This document shows, piece by piece, positions 9,162 to 17,959 of a DNA stretch of 64,000 bases (position 1 is its first letter; each line of letters opens with the position of its first letter). This stretch comes from JAJDAT01 sp964344185. GTDB taxonomy: Bacteria > Nitrospinota > Nitrospinia > Nitrospinales > JAJDAT01. A program made the translations under genes and the position numbers. Below the pieces are notes generated by a model that ran no database searches, was not told the origin of the DNA, and was given only the letters and a program-made list of their open reading frames with translations. The stretch lies in assembly GCA_964344185.1 (NCBI GenBank), contig CAYFMN010000001.1, forward strand, positions 260,318-324,317. The letters are read 5' to 3'.

Positions 9162-10184
9162 TTGGAAACAAATAGCATACTTACCGAAAATAAGCCGCTT
9201 GTAGCGGTGACAATGGGCGACCCCGCCGGAATTGGACCTGAAACGATTGTTAAGGCGTTTCAGGGAAGGAAATTAGAAGAAATTTGCCGAGTGGCGGTTA
9301 TTGGAGATACTCGGTTTTTAGCTTCTATCGCTTCAAAAGTTGGTATTTCCCTTTCTACAAATTCTATTCAGAAGCTTGAAGACGCTAAGTATCAGTCCGG
9401 CGTTCTTGACGTTTTGGATTTGCAAAACGTTCCGGAAAATTTACCATTAGGAAAAGCTAGTGAAGATGGCGGAAAAGCCTGTTTAGATTATATTCGGACC
9501 GCCGTTAAATTAGCGATGAAAGATCAAGTTGACGCTATTACCACAGGCCCTATAAACAAAAAAGGCATACGCTTGGCGGGTTATTCTTATCCTGGTCATA
9601 CCGAGTTTTTAGCGGAGTTAACTCATTCCGATGATTTTGCCCTTATGATGGTTGGAAAAAGACTCCGGGTTTCATTAGTAACGCTGCATATTTCACTTCA
9701 AGAAATTTCAGGAGCTTTAAGCAAATCATTAATAGAGAAAACCATAAAGTTGACTCATGATTGGTTAATCAGATACATAAAATCTAAACCAAAAATTGCC
9801 GTTACAGGGTTGAATCCACATTGCGGCGATTCGGAAATATTTGGTAAAGAAGAAAGGCTATTCATCGAACCTGCGATTGAAAACTGCCGAGGTCAAGAAA
9901 TAGATGTTGAAGGCCCTTTCCCAGCGGATTCCCTTTTTGTTCCCATAAGGCATTCCAAGTACGATGCTGTAGTCGCTATGTATCATGACCAAGGTCTCAT
10001 TCCGGTAAAAATGGAATCCGAAGGTTGCGCCGTAAATTTGACGTTGGGATTGCCAATTATTCGGACTTCCGTTGACCATGGCACGGCGTATGATATCGTC
10101 GGCAAAGGCATCGCTTCTCCAGATTCTCTAATTAACGCGGTTCAAACTGCGGCAAAACTATCTGTTTCTTTACCGGTTTCTTAA
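9162..10184 (+). CDS. pdxA: 4-hydroxythreonine-4-phosphate dehydrogenase
   Basis: 340 residues with the PdxA signatures VTMGDPAGIGPETIVKA at the start, TTGPINKKGIRLAGYSYPGH, GLNPHCGD, and the metal/substrate block AMYHDQGLIPVKM, which supplies ligand histidine and aspartate. The enzyme oxidises 4-phosphohydroxy-threonine in pyridoxal phosphate synthesis (DXP-dependent route), as a cytosolic dimer. The start is TTG at 9162, eleven codons before the conserved core. The stop shares one base with the rsmA ATG (TAATG), giving translational coupling. The pdxA-rsmA pairing is a conserved arrangement in many Gram-negatives. Confidence 0.96.
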   Translation: METNSILTENKPLVAVTMGDPAGIGPETIVKAFQGRKLEEICRVAVIGDTRFLASIASKVGISLSTNSIQKLEDAKYQSGVLDVLDLQNVPENLPLGKASEDGGKACLDYIRTAVKLAMKDQVDAITTGPINKKGIRLAGYSYPGHTEFLAELTHSDDFALMMVGKRLRVSLVTLHISLQEISGALSKSLIEKTIKLTHDWLIRYIKSKPKIAVTGLNPHCGDSEIFGKEERLFIEPAIENCRGQEIDVEGPFPADSLFVPIRHSKYDAVVAMYHDQGLIPVKMESEGCAVNLTLGLPIIRTSVDHGTAYDIVGKGIASPDSLINAVQTAAKLSVSLPVS

Positions 10185-10978
10185 TGAAAAAGAGACAAAA
10201 GTGGGGACAAAACTTTCTAATTGACGAGTCCCTGGCCGCCGAAATAATCGATTCAGTAGAAATTGGGAAAGAAGATCTTATTTTAGAAATTGGTCCAGGA
10301 ACTGGAATTCTTACGCAATTACTGCTTGAAAAAGCTGGAAAAGTTGTGGCTCTGGAAATTGATCCCGATCTTTGCGACCCCCTTCAAAAGAAATTTGGCG
10401 CAATGCCAAACTTCGAACTTGTTCAAGGCGACGCTTTAAAATTTGATTTTAGTAAAATTGGTTCGCAGTTTAAAACAGTATCTAATTTACCTTACTATGC
10501 GGCGACTCATATTTTAAAACGCCTCATTCGTTATGGTTCCCGCGTTGAATCTATGACGGTTATGTTGCAAAAAGAAGTGGTAGACAGGTTGGTCGCAGAA
10601 CCTGGAAAAAAGGAGTACTCGTCTTTGAGCGTTTTTGTTCAATATCATTGCGATGTAGAGCGGATATTGGAAGTTCCTAAAACCGCGTTTTCTCCAATTC
10701 CTAAAATTGATTCTTCAGTTATTTGTTTGAAACCTTTAACCGCTCCTAAGGTTCAGGTTTCTAATGAAAAAACATTTTTCAAAATTGTTCATGCAGCGTT
10801 CTTACACAAAAGAAAAATGCTTAAAAATAACTTAAAAGAATGGCAGCGCTTTTTCAAAATTGAAAAAGAACTGATTCATGTTGAGGGAATAGATTTAAAT
10901 CGACGTGGGGAAACTCTTTCTTTAAATGATTTTGCCGTAATTTCAAATTATATTCATGATATCGAGGAAATGCAGTGA
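10184..10978 (+). CDS. rsmA: 16S rRNA (adenine1518/1519-N6)-dimethyltransferase
   Basis: 264 residues, normal length. Family motifs: KKRQKWGQNFLID at the N-terminus, SAM-binding LEIGPGTGILT, LEIDPDL, and the catalytic NLPYYAATHIL (NLPY motif). The C-terminal helical domain has FFKIVHAAFLHKRKMLKNNL, typical of KsgA/RsmA. It dimethylates two adjacent adenosines in the 3' helix of 16S rRNA late in 30S assembly. The ATG overlaps the pdxA stop by one base, and its own stop overlaps the GTG of the cobA-hemD gene by 4 bases (GTGA), so the three are tightly coupled. Confidence 0.96.
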   Translation: MKKRQKWGQNFLIDESLAAEIIDSVEIGKEDLILEIGPGTGILTQLLLEKAGKVVALEIDPDLCDPLQKKFGAMPNFELVQGDALKFDFSKIGSQFKTVSNLPYYAATHILKRLIRYGSRVESMTVMLQKEVVDRLVAEPGKKEYSSLSVFVQYHCDVERILEVPKTAFSPIPKIDSSVICLKPLTAPKVQVSNEKTFFKIVHAAFLHKRKMLKNNLKEWQRFFKIEKELIHVEGIDLNRRGETLSLNDFAVISNYIHDIEEMQ

Positions 10979-12495
10979 GTATTGGTAAGGTCGTATTGGT
11001 GGGGGCTGGGCCGGGCGACGAAGGTTTGTTAACGATCAAAGGAAAACGTTGGTTAGAGCAAGCCGATGTGGTTGTTTACGATCATTTGGCGAACGCGCAA
11101 ATGACTCGATTTGCAAGATCGGATGCAGAACTAATTTATGTTGGAAAAAAATCGGGGTCGTTTGTTCTATCTCAGAATAAAATTAACGAGCTTTTAATTG
11201 AAAAAGCGCAAACGGGCAAATTAGTTGTTCGTTTGAAAGGAGGAGATCCTTTTGTTTTTGGTCGCGGAGGCGAAGAAGTTCAGGCATTAAGTAAGGCAAA
11301 AATTCCTTTTGCAATTGTTCCCGGAGTGACTTCTGCTGTTGGAGTTTCAGCCTACGCGGGTATCCCTTTGACCCATAGAGACCGGGCATCGACGATTTCT
11401 ATTGTTACAGGTTCCGTTGGCAACGCTCCAGATAGTTTACCCATTGATTGGAAAGAATTGGCTAAATGGCCAGGCACCTTGGTTTTTTTAATGGGAGCTA
11501 GAAAGTTAAAGACTATTGCTGAGAATTTAATTAAGTATGGAAAGAAACCCGAAACGCCTATAGCAGTTATTCAGTGGGGTACTTTACCGAACCAGAAAAC
11601 CTGGACTAGCGTTTTAGGAGATATTGTTCAAACAGTGGATAAGCAAATTATAAAACCGCCAGCATTAACAATTGTAGGCGATGTGGTTGCGCTAAAGGAC
11701 ACGTTGGACTGGTATGAGACCCTGCCTTTGTTTGGCAAAAATATTGTGATTACGCGTCCCGAGGAGCAATCGGAAGGATTTCGAGAATTATTATTGGAAA
11801 AAGGGGCAAATCCTATTTCTTTTCCTGTTATTAAGACGTATCCACCAGAAAGTTGGAGTTTGTTAGACGATGCGATTAACCGGTTAAGTAGTTACCACGG
11901 ATTGATTTTTACCAGCGTTAACGGAGTTAGTTATTTTCTGGATCGTCTACATTTTTTGGATAAAGATATTCGGGAATTAAAGGGAATAAGATTATATGCT
12001 ATTGGCCCGAAGACAGCGAAGGCTGTAAAAGATCTTGGAATAAAAGTAGACGTTGTTCCAGAAAACTATGTAGCCGAGTCCCTACTAGAGAGTATTGGTA
12101 AAGAACCTTTAAAAGGAAAACGATTTTTGCTGCCAAGGGCGACAATAGCGCGTGAAACTTTACCCAACGAGTTAAGAAAAAATGGCGCAAAGGTTGACGT
12201 GGCCCCAGCCTATCAAACTTTACCGAATAAAAATGTAGATACAGAAGCTTTGAAAAAAATTATGAATGGTGAAATTGATGTGATTACTTTTACGGCTTCT
12301 TCAACCGTTGATAACTTTTTCAAACTGGCGGGAAAAGATTCTTTGTCTGCGCTGAAAAATGTTGTTGTAGCCTGTATTGGGCCTATTACCGCTAAAACTG
12401 CAGAAAAACATGGTTTGGTCCCAACAGTGATTCCCGAAAAGTATACAGTCGAGTCGTTAGTTTTGGCTTTGGAAAACCACTATTCTTCAAAATAG
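10975..12495 (+). CDS. cobA-hemD: Uroporphyrinogen-III C-methyltransferase / uroporphyrinogen-III synthase fusion
   Basis: 506 residues and two enzymes in one chain. Residues 1-245 are the SUMT domain: VGAGPGDEGLLTIKG, the VVRLKGGDPFVFGRGGEE motif, FAIVPGVTSAVG and GIPLTHRD. From about 255 the HemD fold follows (KNIVITRPEEQSEGF, then VNGVSYFLDRL and ITFTASSTVDNFF). HemD closes hydroxymethylbilane to uroporphyrinogen III; SUMT makes precorrin-2 for siroheme or cobalamin. Such fusions are common in deltaproteobacteria and related lineages. The gene starts with GTG inside the rsmA stop. The stop faces the shc stop one base away, so transcripts converge here without a clear terminator. Confidence 0.95.
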   Translation: MSIGKVVLVGAGPGDEGLLTIKGKRWLEQADVVVYDHLANAQMTRFARSDAELIYVGKKSGSFVLSQNKINELLIEKAQTGKLVVRLKGGDPFVFGRGGEEVQALSKAKIPFAIVPGVTSAVGVSAYAGIPLTHRDRASTISIVTGSVGNAPDSLPIDWKELAKWPGTLVFLMGARKLKTIAENLIKYGKKPETPIAVIQWGTLPNQKTWTSVLGDIVQTVDKQIIKPPALTIVGDVVALKDTLDWYETLPLFGKNIVITRPEEQSEGFRELLLEKGANPISFPVIKTYPPESWSLLDDAINRLSSYHGLIFTSVNGVSYFLDRLHFLDKDIRELKGIRLYAIGPKTAKAVKDLGIKVDVVPENYVAESLLESIGKEPLKGKRFLLPRATIARETLPNELRKNGAKVDVAPAYQTLPNKNVDTEALKKIMNGEIDVITFTASSTVDNFFKLAGKDSLSALKNVVVACIGPITAKTAEKHGLVPTVIPEKYTVESLVLALENHYSSK

Positions 12496-12496
12496 T

Positions 12497-14497
12497 TTAG
12501 AGCTTTTTTTCTTTTCTTGGTTCTAAATTACCATTTTGAATAGCGTGACGATAACGCGCCAAAGCCATCAATGGAAAGTAATGTTGATACATGTGGTACT
12601 TAATATAAAAATGTTCTGGAAATCCAGTGCCAGTGAATTGAGGCTCGTACCAAGTTCCCGATTCGTTTTGATTTCTAATTAAGTATTGAATTCCATTAGC
12701 GGCTTGTTCGCAGTTTGCTTCTCCCGCTACCGTTAGACCAAGCAGAGCCCAAGCTGTTTGAGAAGCCGTACTTTCCCCAACTCCTGCAAGTTTTTGATCG
12801 CCATAGCTGGCGCAAGTTTCTCCCCACCCGCCGTCCGGGTTTTGTTTGCTTTTCAACCATTGCGTGGCTTTAGCTATATTTCCTTTTTCCATGTTTTCAC
12901 CAATAGAATGGAGACCGTTTAAAGCCAGGAATGTTCCATAAATGTAATTTACTCCCCATCGGCCAAACCAACTTCCGTCGTTTTCCTGTTCGTTTTTTAT
13001 AAAGGCGATCGCTTTTTTAACTTGCGGATGTTCTCGGCTATATCCAAGAATTCCAAGCAACCAAAGAATCCTGGAAGTAACATCGGCAGTAGGAGGGTCC
13101 AACATAGCTTTATGGTCCGCAAATGGAATTGCGTTGAAAAGCTCCTGATCGTTGTCTTGATCGAAGGCTCCCCATCCTCCATTTTTACTTTGCATACTCA
13201 AAAGCCAGCTTAAAGCGCGTTGGCTCTCTTTCAGCTTATGTCTATGATCGGGAAATTCTATAGCGTTGATAGCCATCAGGATCTCGGCTGTATCGTCGGT
13301 GTCTGGATACAGTTCATTATAAAACTCGAAAGCCCATCCACCTGGTTCGGCGTTTGGGTTTTTAACTTGCCAGTCGCCGCGTTTGACAACTTGTTTTTTA
13401 AAGAAGAACTTTGCCGCTTGAATCAAAGCGGGATGATCTTTAGGCAATCCAGCGTCCATCAAAGCATTACAAGAGATTCCCGTATCCCATAAGGGAGAGA
13501 TGCAAGATTGCATAACAAGACTATCTTCCTTATCGATATAGAATCGTTCTATGGCTTCCCAGGCTTTGACGACAATTGGATCGTCGTTTGAATAGTTTAA
13601 AAGTTTGAGAGCCAAAACCGAATTGAACATAGCCGGTTGAATGCCAGCCCAATCGCCTTGATCCTCTTGGTGGTTGAGAACCCATTTAACGGCTGTTTTC
13701 ATAGCTTTTCGCCGAAATGGTTTAAAAGGAAGCTTGCCTAAGCATTTGATGACTTTATCTAAAAATATAAAAGCATTGTGCAAATTTAAACCGCCGTCAG
13801 ACCAGGAAACGGAAAAATCTTCGTTTGGATTTGGTATCAATTCCGAAACGCCATTTTCTTTAGATAATGTGTGGACGGGTTGATGCGCGTAAACGATCAG
13901 CAGGGGAACAATAACGCCTCGCGACCAACTGGACATTTCATAAATATTTAAAGGGAACCATTGAGGCATTAAAACCAATTCCAAGGGCATAGCCGGTAAA
14001 TGCTTCCACGAAATTTGCCCAAACATAGCGAGAAATATTTTGGTGAAAACTCGCGCTTTTTTTATTCCTTCATTATTGAGAACAAATTCTCTCGCTTTGG
14101 TCATTTGAGGATGATCGGGAGTAACTCCAGCTATCTTCATAGCCATATAAGATTCGATAGTGGTACTAATACAACCAGGCGCATCATAATAAATAGCCCA
14201 ACTACCATCTTCTCTTTGTTCGTTTAAAAGGTATTGAACGCATTTTTTTTGAGTATCTTGGTTGAGTCTTCCCACAAAATGCATCAAGAAAATTAATTCG
14301 GCGGTTATGGTAACGTTGGATTCAAGTTCGTCCATCCAAAATCCTTCCTCAGAGTCTTGGCGGGAAAGAAGATATTTTTTAGAACGTTCTATGGAGTTAT
14401 TTAATTCTTCTATTTTTAAATTATTTGTTTGATTACCATTAGACTCGGCGGCTTGGTGGTTAGCCGTATCTGGTTGACTTGAAACTGGTTGATTCAT
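12497..14497 (-). CDS. shc: Squalene-hopene cyclase
   Basis: 666 residues, the usual length. The catalytic acid motif DTDDTA is at residues 399-404. Several QW-type repeats are visible: REDGSWAIYY near the N-terminus, QEDQGDWAGI, SKNGGWGAFDQ, ENDGSWFGRWG, NPDGGWGE and ESGTWYE. The protein cyclises squalene to hopene at the inner face of the membrane, the entry to hopanoids. The first 20-odd residues are a polar Asn/Gln-rich extension. It stands alone; no hpnC/D/E or hpnH neighbours are seen, so squalene must be made by genes elsewhere. The divergent neighbour is the pentaheme cytochrome, about 245 bp away. Confidence 0.97.
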   Translation of the reverse strand: MNQPVSSQPDTANHQAAESNGNQTNNLKIEELNNSIERSKKYLLSRQDSEEGFWMDELESNVTITAELIFLMHFVGRLNQDTQKKCVQYLLNEQREDGSWAIYYDAPGCISTTIESYMAMKIAGVTPDHPQMTKAREFVLNNEGIKKARVFTKIFLAMFGQISWKHLPAMPLELVLMPQWFPLNIYEMSSWSRGVIVPLLIVYAHQPVHTLSKENGVSELIPNPNEDFSVSWSDGGLNLHNAFIFLDKVIKCLGKLPFKPFRRKAMKTAVKWVLNHQEDQGDWAGIQPAMFNSVLALKLLNYSNDDPIVVKAWEAIERFYIDKEDSLVMQSCISPLWDTGISCNALMDAGLPKDHPALIQAAKFFFKKQVVKRGDWQVKNPNAEPGGWAFEFYNELYPDTDDTAEILMAINAIEFPDHRHKLKESQRALSWLLSMQSKNGGWGAFDQDNDQELFNAIPFADHKAMLDPPTADVTSRILWLLGILGYSREHPQVKKAIAFIKNEQENDGSWFGRWGVNYIYGTFLALNGLHSIGENMEKGNIAKATQWLKSKQNPDGGWGETCASYGDQKLAGVGESTASQTAWALLGLTVAGEANCEQAANGIQYLIRNQNESGTWYEPQFTGTGFPEHFYIKYHMYQHYFPLMALARYRHAIQNGNLEPRKEKKL

Positions 14498-14742
14498 AGA
14501 TTTTTTGCAAAAGGTAGGTTTTTTTAAAAAGGCCTTATTGGCTTGAGTTGTTTAAAATACAATAATTTAGATAAAAGATAAAGATATATCGAATAGCCGT
14601 TTGAATCAGAGCTTTTTACCGTTACAAATTTGTATTGCCAGTTAGTTTTTGAAAATGTGGGGTTAAATTTTGAATGTTTGGTTAATGTGAGAAAAAAGTC
14701 ATGATACATTAACGTTCTTAATTTTTTTTGAGTTTTTCATTC

Positions 14743-15726
14743 ATGATTGAATTAGCTAAGAAATACTTTTGGGTTGGCGTTGTCATTTTTTTGATTGGTA
14801 TGACTGTTGGACCTTACATCATCATAAATTACGCTTATACTTTTATTCCGGAATTTGCAGTCGAACTTGTTAGAAAGCCTGAATTAGTAAAAAACGCTAA
14901 AGCGAAAGATTGCGCAGATTGCCACCAGGAAATCTTTGAATCTTGGGAAAAAAGCCGCCATTTTCAAGCCTGGACCAGCTCTGTTTTTATCGAAGACTCT
15001 GAAAATCGCTCAAAAGAAAAATGTTTATCTTGTCACGCTCCAGGAGTCGTAAAGCCGGGAGAAAAACCATCTCTCAGGTTGGAACACCGCGATAGCGGAG
15101 TGTTTTGTATTTCTTGCCACGTCCGCGATGGCGCTATGGAAGGCCCTTTTGAATTATTTTCACCCCCGCACCCCACAAGGAAAAACCAGGAATACAGGGA
15201 CTCAAAGTTTTGTTCGTCTTGTCATCCGAAAACGTATAAAGAGTGGAAGGCGATAGGTAAGGACGCTATCTGTCAGGATTGCCATATGCGTCGCAAACCT
15301 GGACGCTTAACCCAAAAGTTTCCTCTTTCTCTTTTTCATTCGTCGAAGCAAGTTGCTAATCATTCATTTCCCGCAGGAATTGTAGAAGACGAGGACGTTG
15401 CAGTGGAATATGAATGGAAAGGAACCGCAATTACGGTCAAATTGACGAATAAATTCGCGTTACATAATTTACCCACCGCCGATAATGGAGACCCGAGGTT
15501 TTATTTGTATCTGACGTTGTTTGATTCTAAAGGAGCTGAAATAGATCGTAGTAAAGAAATCTTAGCCCCTCAACAAGAAACTGCTTTGCCTTACGGTCAA
15601 CCAACGTCTTTTCTGTTTTTATCTCCTAAAGGAACCGTTCGCGCAGAAATAGAAATTATGCGAAAACCCGCCTGGACTAAAGAAAAGCAGTCTATCAAGA
15701 AAATAGAAATTTTTCCTTCCAGTTAA
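14743..15726 (+). CDS. Membrane-anchored pentaheme c-type cytochrome
   Basis: About 328 residues from the ATG; an in-frame TTG five codons upstream is the alternative start. An N-terminal membrane anchor (KKYFWVGVVIFLIGMTVGPYI) is followed by five CXXCH heme sites: CADCH, CLSCH, CISCH, CSSCH and CQDCH, the first four in the first half and the fifth near mid-protein (CQDCHMRRKPGR). After the hemes comes a beta-rich C-terminal domain (AITVKLTNKFALHNLPT...FYLYLTLFD). The architecture matches cytochrome c554-like or MamP-unrelated periplasmic electron-transfer proteins, but I cannot name a partner. Histidines in the C-terminal domain (RLEHRDSG, LFHSSKQVANHSF) could supply distal ligands. Confidence 0.85.
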   Translation: MIELAKKYFWVGVVIFLIGMTVGPYIIINYAYTFIPEFAVELVRKPELVKNAKAKDCADCHQEIFESWEKSRHFQAWTSSVFIEDSENRSKEKCLSCHAPGVVKPGEKPSLRLEHRDSGVFCISCHVRDGAMEGPFELFSPPHPTRKNQEYRDSKFCSSCHPKTYKEWKAIGKDAICQDCHMRRKPGRLTQKFPLSLFHSSKQVANHSFPAGIVEDEDVAVEYEWKGTAITVKLTNKFALHNLPTADNGDPRFYLYLTLFDSKGAEIDRSKEILAPQQETALPYGQPTSFLFLSPKGTVRAEIEIMRKPAWTKEKQSIKKIEIFPSS

Positions 15727-15742
15727 ATATTTTTAAATAAAG

Positions 15743-15783
15743 GTTTTTAGATAGTAACTCGGGAGTATTAAATCTCTAAAAAC
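15743..15783. repeat. 41-bp imperfect palindrome
   Basis: GTTTTTAGA (15743-15751) is perfectly inverted at 15775-15783, and the centre holds ACTCGGGAGT, a second short stem. It lies between the cytochrome stop and the small lipoprotein gene. It could be a weak transcription end for the cytochrome or an operator. There is no T-tract directly after it on either strand. Confidence 0.4.
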
Positions 15784-15883
15784 AGTCATGAAATTTATTG
15801 AAATTTATATAAATTAATATAAAATAATGGTTTATTGGCATACAAGCCACTTGCAGCTCTTTTTAAAATTTGACCTGAGACCG

Positions 15884-16336
15884 ATGAAAAAAAACCGAAA
15901 TTTATATTTTTGGCTATTTTGTGCTTTTGGTTTGGTGTTGGCTTTAGGCAACATCAGTTGCGATCCCATTGAGGCTATTACAGACACATATGGCGAGATT
16001 GTCGACGAGATTGCGCCAAATGATGAGAATAAGGAAGAGAACGTTGGTCAAGTGATTATCAATGTTCCAGCTACTGGAACGGGAAACACGATAACGACGA
16101 CCGTAACCGTATTAAATCAGCTTGGAAACTTGATGCCTAGAATTGTTGCCGTTGAATGTACTTTTACCGATGTTGCGACAAATTTTGTTGTTACCCAAAC
16201 TTCTGGAGCCACAACTGATGGCGTAGCTGAATGTAACGCTGTAAATGGAGGCGCTTTAGGAATAACGGTTAGCCAGATAGCCGTTTCTGAGGGAGTTTCC
16301 TCTCAAGCGCAGGTTTTTTTCATTGGCGTGACTTAA
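15884..16336 (+). CDS. Small secreted lipoprotein with Ig-like (invasin-type) beta domain
   Basis: About 150 residues from ATG 15884, preferred over the upstream ATG at 15827 because MKKNRNLYFWLFCAFGLVLA is a clear signal peptide start. A cysteine follows the hydrophobic core (LGNISC), a marginal lipobox. The mature part begins with an acidic linker and then a threonine-rich beta-sandwich-like segment (NTITTTVTVLNQLGN...) with two cysteines (VECTF, AECNA) that could form a disulfide. It resembles bacterial Ig-like/Big_1 repeats in pattern only. A degenerate second copy follows directly. Function unknown; a surface or periplasmic location is inferred. Confidence 0.6.
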   Translation: MKKNRNLYFWLFCAFGLVLALGNISCDPIEAITDTYGEIVDEIAPNDENKEENVGQVIINVPATGTGNTITTTVTVLNQLGNLMPRIVAVECTFTDVATNFVVTQTSGATTDGVAECNAVNGGALGITVSQIAVSEGVSSQAQVFFIGVT

Positions 16337-16365
16337 TTTTTTTCCTTAAAAAATTTTGACAACAT

Positions 16366-16741
16366 CTGGAAGCAATTACTGATACCTATGGGGATGTTAT
16401 AGATGAGTTTATGGAGGATGAAAACAACGACGAGTCGACTGTAGGGCAGGTTTTAGTCTCTCCAAATCATACTAGCGCGACTGTACTTTTTTTTGACATT
16501 ATCGTTAACTAAAGCAGGAACTTTAGTTAACGATGATACAGCAGTTAAATGTATATTTACCAATACCCAATTTCCTGATTCTTCTTTTGATTTTGATGTA
16601 GCCACGACTTCTGGCGTAGCATCTTGTGGCACTAATAATGATGATGGAACGATTCAATTTGTTTTTACTTTTGAAGCCGTGGTTGAAGGAGTTTCTAGTA
16701 AGACTACTACAATTACATTACCGCCTGGAGCTACGGCTTAA
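16366..16741 (+). pseudogene. Degenerate tandem copy of the small Ig-like lipoprotein, frameshifted
   Basis: Translation from 16366 gives LEAITDTYGDVIDEF..., matching IEAITDTYGEIVDEI of the upstream gene, then VGQVLVS matching VGQVIIN. There is a stop (TGA 16357-16359) just upstream and no signal peptide or start, so the copy has lost its 5' part. A run of eight T (16487-16494) breaks the frame: with seven T the sequence would read on into LTLSLTKAGTLVNDDTAVKCIF, which aligns with the rest of the first copy. The 3' part is open to 16741. Either a decayed duplicate or, less likely, a slippage-controlled gene or sequencing error in the T tract. Confidence 0.65.
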
Positions 16742-16780
16742 TAATTCTCTAAATTAATTAATTTTCCAAATAGAGCAAAT

Positions 16781-16840
16781 TTAATGGATAGTCTATAATA
16801 GGGTTTTTAACACTATTGTAGATCCAAGGTTATCCATTAA
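16781..16840 (+). promoter_or_regulatory. Long hairpin directly upstream of the glycosyltransferase start
   Basis: TTAATGGATA (16781-16790) is perfectly complementary to TATCCATTAA (16831-16840), and inside it CTATAATAG (16793-16801) pairs with CTATTGTAG (16813-16821), with one G-U pair. The hairpin ends two bases before the ATG at 16843. The best Shine-Dalgarno, AAGG at 16826, sits in the bulge between the stems. It could mask translation start. The inner arm also holds TATAAT, so it might instead be a promoter region. Confidence 0.5.
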
Positions 16841-16842
16841 GA

Positions 16843-17796
16843 ATGGCTTCAATCCCCCCTTCCTCTCTTGATTTATCGGTTGTAATTGTTAATTACAAAT
16901 CTGTAGATTTTCTGCGTTCTTGTATTCATTCAATTAAAGAAACGGCAGAAAATATTTCTTACGAAATCATTGTCGTTGACAACGATTCTCAAGATGGAAG
17001 CGATCAGGATATTCGTTCGGAGTTCTCGGATATCAAGTTAATTGTTAATCGAAGTAATTTGGGATTCTCCGGAGCGAATAATCAAGGAATTAAGATCTCT
17101 AGTGGAAAGTACATCCTTTTATTAAATAACGACACGACCGTTAAGCCAGGCGCATTAAATCGTTTGATCGATAGTATGGAAAGACATCCTGGCGTAGGGC
17201 TTATGGGAGGTAAGTTAACCAATACAGACGGTACTGTGCAACAATCCTATGGAAAACTAATCCCCTTTATAAATGAGTTTATTCAAAGCAAGTTGTTTTG
17301 GAATTTTTACGAAATTCATAAAAATAGAATTATTGGTCTCATAATGGAAAAGCTGCATAGCCAACCAAGAGTGGTGGATTGGGTGAAAGGCGCTTGCATG
17401 ATGTTGCGTCGCGAGGCTATTTTTGACGTTGGTTTTTTAGACGATCAGTTTTTTATGTATTTTGAAGAAGCGGATCTTTCCATCAGGCTAAAAAGTATAG
17501 GTTGGAAAGTGTATTTCGAGCCAAGAGCGGAAATTGTTCATCATGGAGGCATTAGCGTTTCAAAGAACCGTTTTCGGGTTTTTTTAGAGCATCGCCGGAG
17601 CCAGTTGTACTTTTATAAAAAACATTATGGGGAGTTTGGTCTTTGGTGGATTAAAAGTTACTTACTTTTGAAATTAAATAAAAATAAGTGGTTATTACAA
17701 TTTAAGCGGCGGAAAAAATTAACTTTATCGGTAGAAGATAAGGAACAAGACCGACTTTTGGATGAAACGTTTAAATTGGTTCGAGAATTCGAATGA
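16843..17796 (+). CDS. Family 2 glycosyltransferase (rhamnosyltransferase-like)
   Basis: 317 residues. The GT-A nucleotide-sugar core is complete: LSVVIVNYKSVDFLRSCI, IIVVDNDSQDGS, the NLGFSGANNQGI motif and YILLLNNDTTVKPG (acidic metal site), then MGGKLTNTDGTVQQSYG and VDWVKGACMMLRRE with FFMYFEEADLSIRL as catalytic base region. This pattern fits the WbbL/rhamnosyltransferase subgroup acting on O-antigen or capsule precursors at the cytoplasmic face. The lysine/arginine-rich C-terminus could bind the membrane. It stands alone between the lipoprotein pair and bioB, so the polysaccharide is not identified. Confidence 0.88.
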   Translation: MASIPPSSLDLSVVIVNYKSVDFLRSCIHSIKETAENISYEIIVVDNDSQDGSDQDIRSEFSDIKLIVNRSNLGFSGANNQGIKISSGKYILLLNNDTTVKPGALNRLIDSMERHPGVGLMGGKLTNTDGTVQQSYGKLIPFINEFIQSKLFWNFYEIHKNRIIGLIMEKLHSQPRVVDWVKGACMMLRREAIFDVGFLDDQFFMYFEEADLSIRLKSIGWKVYFEPRAEIVHHGGISVSKNRFRVFLEHRRSQLYFYKKHYGEFGLWWIKSYLLLKLNKNKWLLQFKRRKKLTLSVEDKEQDRLLDETFKLVREFE

Positions 17797-17959
17797 TTTA
17801 GTCAAAAGAAGCGCTTATATAAAGAAATATTGGATTTTACTTTTATTATCCTATTTTTTGAATGGGTTATGCTAAAATTTACCAATTCTTACATTGGGTT
17901 TTGCTGAAAATCCAAAATCGTTTAAAAAACGATATTTGAACCCTTTTTTTGAGTTTTAT

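Noticed and set aside
12479..12496. ACTATT/AATAGT hairpin at the cobA-hemD and shc stop codons as a terminator
   Set aside because: A 6-bp AT-only stem is too weak; the nearby T run is not adjacent to the stem.
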